From: an uncultured Eubacteriales bacterium
Lineage (GTDB): Bacteria > Bacillota > Clostridia > Oscillospirales > Oscillospiraceae
DNA length: 8,002 bases
Assembly: GCA_905210385.1 (NCBI GenBank)
Contig: CAJLWS010000060.1
Location: 1-8,002, forward strand
Reading direction: 5' to 3'
The notes beneath the pieces were generated by a model. That model was not told where the DNA came from and did no database searches. It worked only from the letters and a program-made list of their open reading frames with translations. The position numbers and the translations under genes are program-made. Positions 1 through 6,650 of the stretch are shown here, in pieces (the first letter of the stretch is position 1; each line of letters opens with the position of its first letter).

Positions 1-1
1 T

Positions 2-1117
2 GCCTGTGGCGATCCCGCCTCTGACAGCAGCAGCGACCCCTCCGCAGACCCCAGCTCCACATCTCCCGAGGAGATTGTGGCGGATCTCACCCAGGATTTG
101 CTCCCCTTTGCCGCCGGCATGGAGGCGAGCGATACCGCGCTGACTGTAAATGGTCAGGAAGTGCCCGCAGACCTGTTCTTGTATTGGCTGGCTCTGAACT
201 GCGCCTATTTTCAGCAGAATTACGGCCTGCCCCTGGACGGCTCCTATGGGAACGCTGTGCTTCAGGACAGTCTGACCATGACCGCTTACTATGTCATCAT
301 GGAGCAGAAAGTCTTGGAAGAGGGATGTCCGCTCACGGATGAGCAGCGTTCCGAGATCCAAGCGGAAATGGTTGCGGACGGCCAGGAAACTTACGACAAT
401 CGGAAGCTTTTGTTCAACCTCACAGATGAGACCATGGAGTTCATCTACTCTGTGAGCGATTATTACGATAACCTGCTTCACACACTGACCTCCGCGCCTA
501 CTCAGGATGAGTTGAACCAATATGTCTATCAGGCCAAGCACATCCTGCTGCTCACCGTGGACATGGACGGCACGCCCACCGTTCAGGACGGTGCTTATGT
601 CTATCCCAGTCTGGACGAGGAGACCATCGCGGAAAAGAAGGCGCTGGCTGACGATCTTCTCGCCCAGCTGCGCTCCAGCGATGATCCCGAGGCACTGTTT
701 GACGAGCTGATGAACGAATACAGCGAAGACACCGGGCTGGAGAGCAATCCCGACGGCTATACCACCACCGTGGGTCAAATGGTTCCCGCGTTTGAGGAAA
801 CGGCGCTCTCTTTGGAGTTCGGTGAAATCTCCGATGTGGTGGAGTCCTCCTATGGATACCATATCATCCTGCGGGGCGAGGTGGAGGATTTGGACAGCTA
901 TGCGGATCAATACCGGCAGAGCCTGCTGGACGCCAGGATTGACCAATGGCTGGAGGATGCGGAAGTCACTCCGGTGGAAACGATTGAAAATCTGGATGTG
1001 GCCAACTTCTACAACCGCTATAATGCCTGGCAAACCGCCATGGCGGAACAGCTTCAGGCTGACAGTGACTCAGATGCCTCCGCCAGCCCCGCACAGAGTG
1101 GTTCCGCCGAGGAGTAA
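2..1117 (+). CDS. Parvulin-type (PpiC) peptidyl-prolyl isomerase lipoprotein, 5'-truncated
   Basis: The frame is open from base 2, and 371 residues are visible before TAA at 1115-1117. It begins Ala-Cys-Gly, and Cys (5-7) fits the +1 Cys of a lipobox, so the signal peptide lies just outside the window. A Ser/Asp/Pro-rich linker follows (about 14-70), as in surface lipoproteins. An N-terminal helical region starts with TVNGQEVP. The parvulin domain spans about 530-880: it opens with QAKHILL, contains YSED and GQMVPAFEE, and closes with YGYHII, so both typical domain histidines are present. The C-terminus is low complexity (Ser/Asp/Ala). The family (PrsA-like) isomerises prolyl bonds and helps secreted proteins fold outside the membrane; that role is inferred. 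The in-frame GTG at 77 is internal and not the start. A terminator follows, so this gene ends its transcription unit. Confidence 0.88.
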   Translation, partial: ACGDPASDSSSDPSADPSSTSPEEIVADLTQDLLPFAAGMEASDTALTVNGQEVPADLFLYWLALNCAYFQQNYGLPLDGSYGNAVLQDSLTMTAYYVIMEQKVLEEGCPLTDEQRSEIQAEMVADGQETYDNRKLLFNLTDETMEFIYSVSDYYDNLLHTLTSAPTQDELNQYVYQAKHILLLTVDMDGTPTVQDGAYVYPSLDEETIAEKKALADDLLAQLRSSDDPEALFDELMNEYSEDTGLESNPDGYTTTVGQMVPAFEETALSLEFGEISDVVESSYGYHIILRGEVEDLDSYADQYRQSLLDARIDQWLEDAEVTPVETIENLDVANFYNRYNAWQTAMAEQLQADSDSDASASPAQSGSAEE

Positions 1118-1158
1118 ACCACTGTCCTTCCTCTTTTCACTCTAAACCTGCCCCTTTC

Positions 1159-1191
1159 CCGGCCTACGGCAACTGCCGTGGGCCGGTTTTT
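1159..1191 (+). terminator. Rho-independent terminator of the parvulin lipoprotein gene
   Basis: The arms CCGGCCTACGGC (1159-1170) and GCCGTGGGCCGG (1175-1186) form a 12-bp stem with one T-G wobble and an AACT loop. Five T follow directly (1187-1191). It lies 42 bases after the stop codon. There is no A-run before the left arm, so it should work on the + strand only. Confidence 0.92.
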
Positions 1192-1216
1192 CTGTGGATC
1201 CAGCCTGTCCTTCCCT

Positions 1217-1244
1217 TTGTTTCGCCGCCTCCCCCTGCTATAGT
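1217..1244 (+). promoter_or_regulatory. Probable sigma-A promoter of the Ca2+-ATPase gene (extended -10)
   Basis: TATAGT (1239-1244) matches TATAAT at 5 of 6 positions and is preceded by TGC, an extended -10. A weak -35, TTGTTT (1217-1222), sits 16 bases upstream. Transcription would start near 1251, just after the preceding terminator and about 42 bases before the GTG start. The -10 is embedded in an imperfect dyad (CCCC, CTATAG, GGGG; 1232-1249). Confidence 0.55.
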
Positions 1245-1272
1245 TGGGGCAAGTACAGTGGGAATATCCCAG

Positions 1273-1280
1273 AGAAGGAG
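1273..1280 (+). promoter_or_regulatory. Ribosome binding site that decides the ATPase start
   Basis: AGAAGGAG lies 12 bases before GTG 1293. The spacing is a little long, but this is the only good Shine-Dalgarno near the point where homology to P2A ATPases begins. There is no ATG or TTG in frame between here and the conserved region. Confidence 0.65.
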
Positions 1281-1292
1281 CGTGTTGCCACC

Positions 1293-3932
1293 GTGGTTCA
1301 ATGGTTTTCTAAGCTCCCCGATCAGGTCCTGTCCGATCTGGATACTGATCAGAATCGGGGCCTTTCCAGCACTCAGGCCCAGCACCGCCTAAACGAATAC
1401 GGTCCCAACCGACTGGAGGGCGCTAAAAAGGAGAGCTTACTGTCCCGGCTGCTAAGCCAGTTCAAGGATCCCATGATCCTGGTGCTGCTGGCTGCGGCGG
1501 CCCTCTCTCTACTCTCCACCGGCGGCGAGGACTGGGTGGAAGCAGTCATCATCCTGGTCATCGTTCTGGTCAACGCCTGTATTTCCATCTCCCAGGAGAA
1601 CAGCGCGGAGAAGGCACTGGAGGCCCTGCAAAAAATGTCCGCTCCCCTGGCCAAGGTAATCCGGGATGGGCAGATGGTTCGTCTTGGCACGGAACTCTTG
1701 GTGCCAGGAGATATCATCCTTCTGGAGGCGGGTGACCTGGTCCCCGCTGACGCCCGCGTCCTGGAGTGCGCCAACCTGAAGACAGACGAGTCGGCCATGA
1801 CAGGCGAGTCCGTTCCCGTGAGCAAACGGGCCATGGCCTTCCTTCCTGAGGACACTGCCCTAGGCGACCGGGAAAACATGGTCATCTCTTCCACCGTGGT
1901 CACCAACGGCCGGGCGGTCTGCGTCGTCACCGCCACCGGCATGGACACAGAGGTGGGTCGTATCGCCCGGATGCTCACTGATGCGGAGGATGTCACAACG
2001 CCGCTGCAGCGGAAAATGGGGGAAATCTCCAAAACCCTGTCCTTCCTCTGCCTGAGCGTATGCGCGGTCATGTTTGGCGTGGGCCTCATCTACGGTAGGG
2101 AGCTGCTGGGCATGTTCATGACCGCTGTCTCCCTGGCGGTGGCCGCCATCCCAGAAGGGCTGCCCGCTATCGTCACCATTGTGCTAGCCTTGGGCGTTCA
2201 GCGCATGGCAGGGCGCAATGCCATTGTAAAGAAGCTGCCCGCAGTGGAGACCTTGGGCTGCGCCGGCGTCATCTGCTCGGACAAGACGGGTACCCTCACC
2301 CAGAACCGGATGACGGTGGTGGATGTGTGGTCCTGGGAAGATCGGCACCGGCAGGAGACCCTGGCCATCGGTGCCCTGTGCAATGACACTGTGTTGACCT
2401 ATCACGAGGACGGCTCGCCCCGGACCACCGGAGACCCCACCGAGACCGCCTTCGTGGATGCCGCCTTTCGGGACGGCATGGACAAGAATGCGCTAGAGCA
2501 GCGGATGCCCCGGATCGCGGAGCTCTCTTTTGACTCCGAGAGGAAGCTCATGAGCACGGTTCATCCCCTCAATGGCAAGTTCCGGGTCATGGTCAAGGGC
2601 GCGCCAGATATTCTCCTTGCTCGATGCTCCTATATACTGAGCTCCTCCTCCCCTGCACCTCTCACCCCCACCATAACTAAGCGAGTGGACGAGGCCAATA
2701 CTGCCATGGCGGAAAAAGCCCTACGAGTACTGGGCTGCGCCTATAAGGACCTGGACGCCCTACCCCCGGGGGAACTCACCTCCGACCTGCTGGAGCGTGG
2801 GCTGACCTTCGTAGGCCTGGTGGGGATGATCGACCCGCCCCGGACAGAGGTCAGGCAGGCGGTAGTCCAGTGCTACCGTGCAGGGATCCGTCCAGTGATG
2901 ATTACTGGAGATCATAGGTTGACGGCCGTGGCCATCGCTAGGGATTTGGACATTTTCCGCCCGGGGGATCTGGCCATTACCGGTGAGGATTTGGACTTCA
3001 TGTCCCAAGAGCTGCTGGAGCAGGACGTGGAGCGTTTCTCGGTCTATGCCCGGGTCTCCCCCGAACACAAAATGCGCATCGTTCAGGCCTGGCAAAAGCG
3101 AGGCATGGTGGTGGCCATGACCGGGGACGGCGTAAATGACGCCCCCGCTCTGAAGGCCGCCGACATTGGCTGCGCCATGGGAATCACCGGCACCGATGTG
3201 GCTAAGGGCGCCGCAGATATGATCCTCACCGACGACAACTTCGCCACCATCGTCCACGCCGTGGAACAGGGACGGGGCATTTATTCCAACATCAAGAAAG
3301 CCATTCATTACCTTCTGTCTTGCAACATCGGGGAAATTCTCACTCTGTTTCTGGCCACCCTTTTCAACTTCCAACAGGATCCTTTAGTTCCGGTCCAGCT
3401 GCTCTGGCTAAATCTGGTGACCGATTCCCTCCCAGCCCTGGCGTTGGGTATGGAGCCTGTGGAGTCCTCCGTCATGACGGAAAAGCCCCGCTCCGCCCGG
3501 GAGCCCCTGTTCAGCCGGGCCTTTTCCCTCCGTCTGGCCTGGCAGGGAGCCATGGTGGGCCTGCTCACCCTGGCGGCTTACTGGCTGGGTGAGTACGTGC
3601 TCAGCGACCCTGCCCAGGCCGACGCCACTGCTAACACCATGGCCTTTGCCACCCTGACTTTTTCCCAACTCTTCCATGCCTTCGACGTGCGCAGTGAGAG
3701 TCAGTCCCTGTTCCGGTTGGGAATCTCATCCAACCCCGCTATGAACAAGGCTTTCCTGGTTGGCATGGCCCTCCAGCTGTCCGTGCTGCTGATTCCTCCC
3801 CTGATGGATCTCTTCCAAGTCTGTCCGCTTTCCCCATTGGAATGGGGCTGTGTACTTAGTCTGGCCGTCCTCCCGATTGTTTTTTGTGAAATAGAGAAAT
3901 CTTTCCGCCGCCTATCTAAAAGTAGCGGCTAA
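1293..3932 (+). CDS. P2A-type calcium-transporting P-type ATPase
   Basis: 879 residues from GTG 1293, a normal length for bacterial SERCA-like (YloB/PacL) pumps, which use ATP to export Ca2+ across the membrane. In order: N-terminal cation-ATPase region (YGPNRL, 36-41); M1-M2 (about 59-100); actuator domain with TGES (170-173); M3; M4 with PEGLP (287-291); phosphorylation motif DKTGT with Asp330; nucleotide-binding domain with FDSERK (413-418) and KGAP (435-438); TGD (538-540); hinge TGDGVNDAP (610-618); then M5-M10. Likely ion ligands by alignment with SERCA are Glu288 (M4), Asn678 and Glu681 (M5), and Asn707, Thr710 and Asp711 (M6). The SERCA M8 Glu appears to be Gln792. The start was chosen because an upstream in-frame ATG (1194) would lie directly behind the preceding terminator and ahead of the promoter. 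It appears to be a single-gene unit. Ca2+ is the best guess for the substrate; Mn2+ is possible. Confidence 0.94.
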   Translation: MVQWFSKLPDQVLSDLDTDQNRGLSSTQAQHRLNEYGPNRLEGAKKESLLSRLLSQFKDPMILVLLAAAALSLLSTGGEDWVEAVIILVIVLVNACISISQENSAEKALEALQKMSAPLAKVIRDGQMVRLGTELLVPGDIILLEAGDLVPADARVLECANLKTDESAMTGESVPVSKRAMAFLPEDTALGDRENMVISSTVVTNGRAVCVVTATGMDTEVGRIARMLTDAEDVTTPLQRKMGEISKTLSFLCLSVCAVMFGVGLIYGRELLGMFMTAVSLAVAAIPEGLPAIVTIVLALGVQRMAGRNAIVKKLPAVETLGCAGVICSDKTGTLTQNRMTVVDVWSWEDRHRQETLAIGALCNDTVLTYHEDGSPRTTGDPTETAFVDAAFRDGMDKNALEQRMPRIAELSFDSERKLMSTVHPLNGKFRVMVKGAPDILLARCSYILSSSSPAPLTPTITKRVDEANTAMAEKALRVLGCAYKDLDALPPGELTSDLLERGLTFVGLVGMIDPPRTEVRQAVVQCYRAGIRPVMITGDHRLTAVAIARDLDIFRPGDLAITGEDLDFMSQELLEQDVERFSVYARVSPEHKMRIVQAWQKRGMVVAMTGDGVNDAPALKAADIGCAMGITGTDVAKGAADMILTDDNFATIVHAVEQGRGIYSNIKKAIHYLLSCNIGEILTLFLATLFNFQQDPLVPVQLLWLNLVTDSLPALALGMEPVESSVMTEKPRSAREPLFSRAFSLRLAWQGAMVGLLTLAAYWLGEYVLSDPAQADATANTMAFATLTFSQLFHAFDVRSESQSLFRLGISSNPAMNKAFLVGMALQLSVLLIPPLMDLFQVCPLSPLEWGCVLSLAVLPIVFCEIEKSFRRLSKSSG

Positions 3933-3946
3933 ACCGCCCTGTTTTT
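3925..3946 (+). terminator. Weak candidate terminator after the ATPase gene
   Basis: GCGG (3925-3928) and CCGC (3934-3937) can form a 4-bp stem around CTAAA, followed four bases later by TTTTT (3942-3946). The stem is short and overlaps the stop codon, so this is weak. No better terminator is seen before the thiolase. Confidence 0.25.
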
Positions 3947-3973
3947 ACATGATATTGTTAAAAATTAAATTTA

Positions 3974-4002
3974 TTGCTTTTTTCGGCCGCATCCGTTACA
4001 AT
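3974..4002 (+). promoter_or_regulatory. Probable sigma-A promoter of the thiolase gene
   Basis: TTGCTT (3974-3979) and TACAAT (3997-4002, 5 of 6 matches) are separated by 17 bases, with transcription expected near 4009. An AT-rich stretch (about 3942-3980) lies upstream, as for an UP element. TTTACA (3944-3949) with TAAATT (3966-3971) is a weaker alternative promoter. Confidence 0.6.
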
Positions 4003-4035
4003 TTTCCCAGATGTACCCCCTTAAATATATCATTT

Positions 4036-4040
4036 GGAGG
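4036..4040 (+). promoter_or_regulatory. Ribosome binding site of the thiolase gene
   Basis: GGAGG is 9 bases before ATG 4050 and selects that start over the in-frame ATG at 4011. The ATG at 4011 has no Shine-Dalgarno and would sit at the predicted transcription start. Confidence 0.85.
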
Positions 4041-4049
4041 TTATCAGGA

Positions 4050-5309
4050 ATGAAAGAAATCTACGTCGTCAATTGCTGCCGCACCGCCGTGGGTTCCTTC
4101 GGCGGTTCCCTGAAGGACATTTCCCCCTCTGATCTGGGCGCCGTTGTGGTGAAGGAAGCCCTCCGGCGGGCCGGAGTTCATCCTGAACAAGTGGATGAGC
4201 TGATGTTCGGCTGTATCCTTACCACTGCCCAGGGACAGAATGTGGCCCGGCAGGTAGGTGTCAAGGCCGGCCTGCCCTATTCTGTCCCCGCCTATAGTGT
4301 CAACATGTTGTGCGGCTCTGGCATGAAAACGGTGATTGCCGGCGCCCGTTCCATCCTGGCGGGAGACGCAGATATCATTGTAGCCGGCGGCACCGAGAGC
4401 ATGTCCTCCACACCCTATGTGCTGACAGATGCCCGTTGGGGTGCCCGCATGGGCGACGGGAAGGTCATGGACACCCTGATCGGCGATGGTCTTACCGATG
4501 TGTTCAACAACTATCATATGGGCACCACTGCGGAGAATATCAGCGATGTGTGGGGTATCTCCCGCCAGGAGCAAGACTCATTCGCCGTTTCCTCCCAGCA
4601 GAAAACCCAGGCCGCCCAGCAGGCCGGGCGCTTCGAGGATGAGATTGTCCCCGTCATGGTTAAAAGGAAAAAGGAACTGGTGGCGTTCAAGGTGGACGAG
4701 TTCCCCAAGGTCGGCGTCACCCTGGAAGGCATCGCCAGCCTGCGGGGAGCTTTCCCCGTCGGCCCGGAAGGCATCGTGGATGACATTGTCCATACCTTTG
4801 AGCCCACCCAGATCCAGGAAGAACATACCCGGAAGCATCAGCCCCGGGTCACCGCCGCAAATGCCTCCGGTATCAATGACGGCGCGGCCGCCATCGTGCT
4901 TGCCTCCGGCGAGGCAGTGGAGAAGTACGGACTGAAGCCCATGGCAAAACTGGTGGGCTGGGGCCAAGCCGGCGTAGATCCCAAGATCATGGGTGTGGGC
5001 CCCATCCCTGCCTCCCGCAACGCTTTAAAAATGGCCGGCCTGACCATCGAGGATATCGACCTGGTAGAGGCCAACGAAGCCTTTGCCGCCCAGTCCATCG
5101 CCGTGGCCCGGGAACTGGGGTTCGACATGGACAAGGTGAATGTCAACGGCGGCGCCATCTCTATTGGGCATCCTGTGGGCGCGTCCGGCGCACGAATCAT
5201 CGTCACTCTGCTCCACGAGCTGGTGAAGCGTCCTGAGGCCAAGAAAGGCCTGGCCACCCTGTGCATCGGCGGCGGCATGGGCGTTGCTACTGTATTTGAA
5301 AAGTGCTGA
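4050..5309 (+). CDS. Acetyl-CoA C-acetyltransferase (thiolase)
   Basis: 419 residues. It condenses two acetyl-CoA to acetoacetyl-CoA and CoA, the entry step to butyrate-type pathways, or runs the reverse thiolysis; it acts in the cytoplasm. The nucleophile is Cys88 in NMLCGSG. GGTESMS is at 113-119, NASGIND at 271-277, NEAF at 342-345, the catalytic His374 in GHPVGASG and the second Cys405 in CIGGGMG, so all catalytic elements are present. The usual length is about 390-395. The surplus is an insert of about 26 residues between LRGAF (231-235) and VTAANASG (267-274). The gene has its own promoter and terminator and is not in a visible crt-hbd-bcd-etf cluster, so the pathway is inferred from the enzyme alone. 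A biosynthetic thiolase (Thl/AtoB type) is favoured over a long-chain FadA type by the NMLCGSGMK and GHPVGASG motifs and the anaerobe context. Confidence 0.93.
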   Translation: MKEIYVVNCCRTAVGSFGGSLKDISPSDLGAVVVKEALRRAGVHPEQVDELMFGCILTTAQGQNVARQVGVKAGLPYSVPAYSVNMLCGSGMKTVIAGARSILAGDADIIVAGGTESMSSTPYVLTDARWGARMGDGKVMDTLIGDGLTDVFNNYHMGTTAENISDVWGISRQEQDSFAVSSQQKTQAAQQAGRFEDEIVPVMVKRKKELVAFKVDEFPKVGVTLEGIASLRGAFPVGPEGIVDDIVHTFEPTQIQEEHTRKHQPRVTAANASGINDGAAAIVLASGEAVEKYGLKPMAKLVGWGQAGVDPKIMGVGPIPASRNALKMAGLTIEDIDLVEANEAFAAQSIAVARELGFDMDKVNVNGGAISIGHPVGASGARIIVTLLHELVKRPEAKKGLATLCIGGGMGVATVFEKC

Positions 5310-5348
5310 GCGGCCTTTTCGCTGCATTTGATTCCATCCGTCTCAAAA

Positions 5349-5375
5349 ACGGGGCGCCCTTTCGGGGCGTCCCGT
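5349..5375 (+). terminator. Probable intrinsic terminator of the thiolase gene
   Basis: The arms 5349-5359 (ACGGGGCGCCC) and 5365-5375 (GGGCGTCCCGT) form an 11-bp stem with one G-T wobble and a 5-base loop, 40 bases after the stop codon. It is preceded by an A-run. The following tract is pyrimidine-rich (CCTTCCTTCTCC) and not a clean T-run, which lowers confidence. Confidence 0.65.
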
Positions 5376-5399
5376 CCTTCCTTCTCCAGCCTCTTTTCC

Positions 5400-5428
5400 T
5401 TGTGCATCCCCGGTAGTTGTGATAGGAT
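5400..5428 (+). promoter_or_regulatory. Candidate promoter of the LuxE-LuxC operon (extended -10)
   Basis: TTGTGC (5400-5405) and TAGGAT (5423-5428, 4 of 6 matches) are 17 bases apart, and TGA stands directly before the -10 as an extended element. Transcription would start near 5435, leaving a leader of about 88 bases. It is the best promoter seen between the terminator and the start codon. Confidence 0.45.
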
Positions 5429-5510
5429 ATGGAAGAGACCGTCGTTACTCGCTTCAATCCATTTCGTATTTTCTTTGTTCTTTATTCCAAATCGGATCGT
5501 CCTGCTGGGG

Positions 5511-5517
5511 AAGGAGG
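5511..5517 (+). promoter_or_regulatory. Strong ribosome binding site of the LuxE-family gene
   Basis: AAGGAGG is 5 bases before ATG 5523. It fixes the start and rules out the longer open frame from 5328, which would run through the terminator and the promoter. Confidence 0.88.
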
Positions 5518-5522
5518 TCTCT

Positions 5523-6650
5523 ATGAGCCAACGTACTAGACTATTCCGCCTACCCGATCCCTATGACCTGCCCGTCAGCAACGGACGGTTCCTTCGGGCC
5601 GTCCGGGAGAACTGCGCTTTTCACTACGCCCGCTGTCCGGAGTATCGGCAGGTCCTAGACAGCTTCTCCTTTCGGCCGGAGGATCTGCAGGAATGGGCCG
5701 ACCTGGAGCGATTACCCTTCCTGCCCACCGTCACCTTCAAGCATCACCGGCTGTTCTCCCTGCCCCGGCGGCAAATGGCCGCCGTGTCCACCTCGTCCGG
5801 CACCTCTGGGCAATTCAGTGAGATTGGTTTCGACTTTCCCTCCCTTTACTGCTCTTGGAATATGCTGTGGAAGATTGGCCGGCCCCGGGGCTTCTTCTCC
5901 CCCAAGCCCACCCACTATGTGGTTCTGGGCTACAAACCCCGGCGGGGCAACCGCACCTCGGTAGCCCGCACCGCCTTCGGCGCCACCCTGTTGGCTCCGG
6001 CCCTTAGCCGGACATACGCTCTAAAATACGAGAGCGGCGGCTATATCCCCGATCTGGACGGGGTCGCGGACGCCCTGATCCGCCACGGGAAATCCCGTTT
6101 CCCCACCCGGCTGGTGGGTTTCCCCTCCTACACCTACTTCCTGCTCCGGCAGCTGGAGCGCCGGGGGATTCAGCTATCCCTGCCACCCGGCTCCAAAATT
6201 CTGCTGGGGGGCGGCTGGAAGCAGTTCTATGCCCAGCAGGTGGAAAAGCCTGTGCTCTACGATTTGGCGCGGCGGGGGCTGGGGATTCCGGAGGAGCACA
6301 TCATCGAGGTATTCAGCGCGGTGGAGCATCCCATCCTCTACGCTGACTGCGTCCGCCACCACTTCCATGTGCCCATCTACAGCCGGGTGATCATCCGGGA
6401 CCCGGATAGCCTGGTCCCCCTACCCCCGGGCCAGCCGGGGCTGGTGGAATTCATCACCCCCCTGCTCACCGCAACCCCCATTCTGGCAGTGATGACTGAC
6501 GACCTGGGCATCCTCCACCCCGCCGGCTCCTGCTCCTGCGGCAACCCCGCCCCCTGGCTAGAGATTTTGGGCCGAGTGGGGCTGAAGGATATCAAGACCT
6601 GCGCAGCGGGAGCTGCGGAGCTGCTGGGGAAGGGAGGGGACGGGCCATGA
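5523..6650 (+). CDS. LuxE-family acyl-protein synthetase (ANL-type adenylating enzyme)
   Basis: 375 residues, close to LuxE of luminous bacteria (about 370-380). LuxE activates a fatty acid with ATP to acyl-AMP, loads the acyl group on its own C-terminal Cys and passes it to LuxC. Visible here: SSGTSG (91-96), the phosphate-binding loop of adenylating enzymes, with the following Ser and Ile typical of LuxE; GGGWK (229-233); TDDLG (325-329); a CxCGNPAP segment (337-344) leading to LEILGRVG (346-353); and Cys360 in LKDIKTC, at the place of the known acyl-transfer Cys near the LuxE C-terminus. Its stop overlaps the start of the LuxC-family gene (ATGA, 6647-6650), which implies translational coupling and a working complex. 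A PaaK-like acid-CoA ligase activity is an alternative, but the LuxC partner and C-terminal Cys favour acyl-protein synthetase. The acid used is unknown. Confidence 0.88.
   Translation: MSQRTRLFRLPDPYDLPVSNGRFLRAVRENCAFHYARCPEYRQVLDSFSFRPEDLQEWADLERLPFLPTVTFKHHRLFSLPRRQMAAVSTSSGTSGQFSEIGFDFPSLYCSWNMLWKIGRPRGFFSPKPTHYVVLGYKPRRGNRTSVARTAFGATLLAPALSRTYALKYESGGYIPDLDGVADALIRHGKSRFPTRLVGFPSYTYFLLRQLERRGIQLSLPPGSKILLGGGWKQFYAQQVEKPVLYDLARRGLGIPEEHIIEVFSAVEHPILYADCVRHHFHVPIYSRVIIRDPDSLVPLPPGQPGLVEFITPLLTATPILAVMTDDLGILHPAGSCSCGNPAPWLEILGRVGLKDIKTCAAGAAELLGKGGDGP

Noticed and set aside
1194..1292. Upstream ATG extension of the ATPase frame (33 extra residues)
   Set aside because: It would begin 3 bases after the T-tract of the preceding terminator and upstream of the predicted promoter. 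It has no Shine-Dalgarno, and the added residues do not look like a P2A ATPase N-terminus.
1373..2089. Long minus-strand open frame opposite the ATPase; similar ones at 2760-3374, 4044-4574, 4838-5407, 6986-7462 and 7459-7989
   Set aside because: These are antisense shadows of conserved + strand genes in GC-rich DNA. Their translations show no recognisable domain and are of low-complexity composition.
3907..3929. Hairpin GCCGC...GCGGC at the ATPase 3' end that would compete with the weak terminator hairpin
   Set aside because: It looked like an attenuator pair, but both stems are short, one lies inside the coding region and the T-run is too far away.
4011..4049. Upstream ATG extension of the thiolase frame (13 extra residues)
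   Set aside because: It lies at the predicted transcription start with no ribosome binding site. The GGAGG at 4036-4040 serves ATG 4050, where thiolase homology begins (MKEIYVVN).
5328..5522. Long N-terminal extension of the LuxE-family frame
   Set aside because: It would run from a TTG through the thiolase terminator and the candidate promoter. The strong AAGGAGG before ATG 5523 decides the start.
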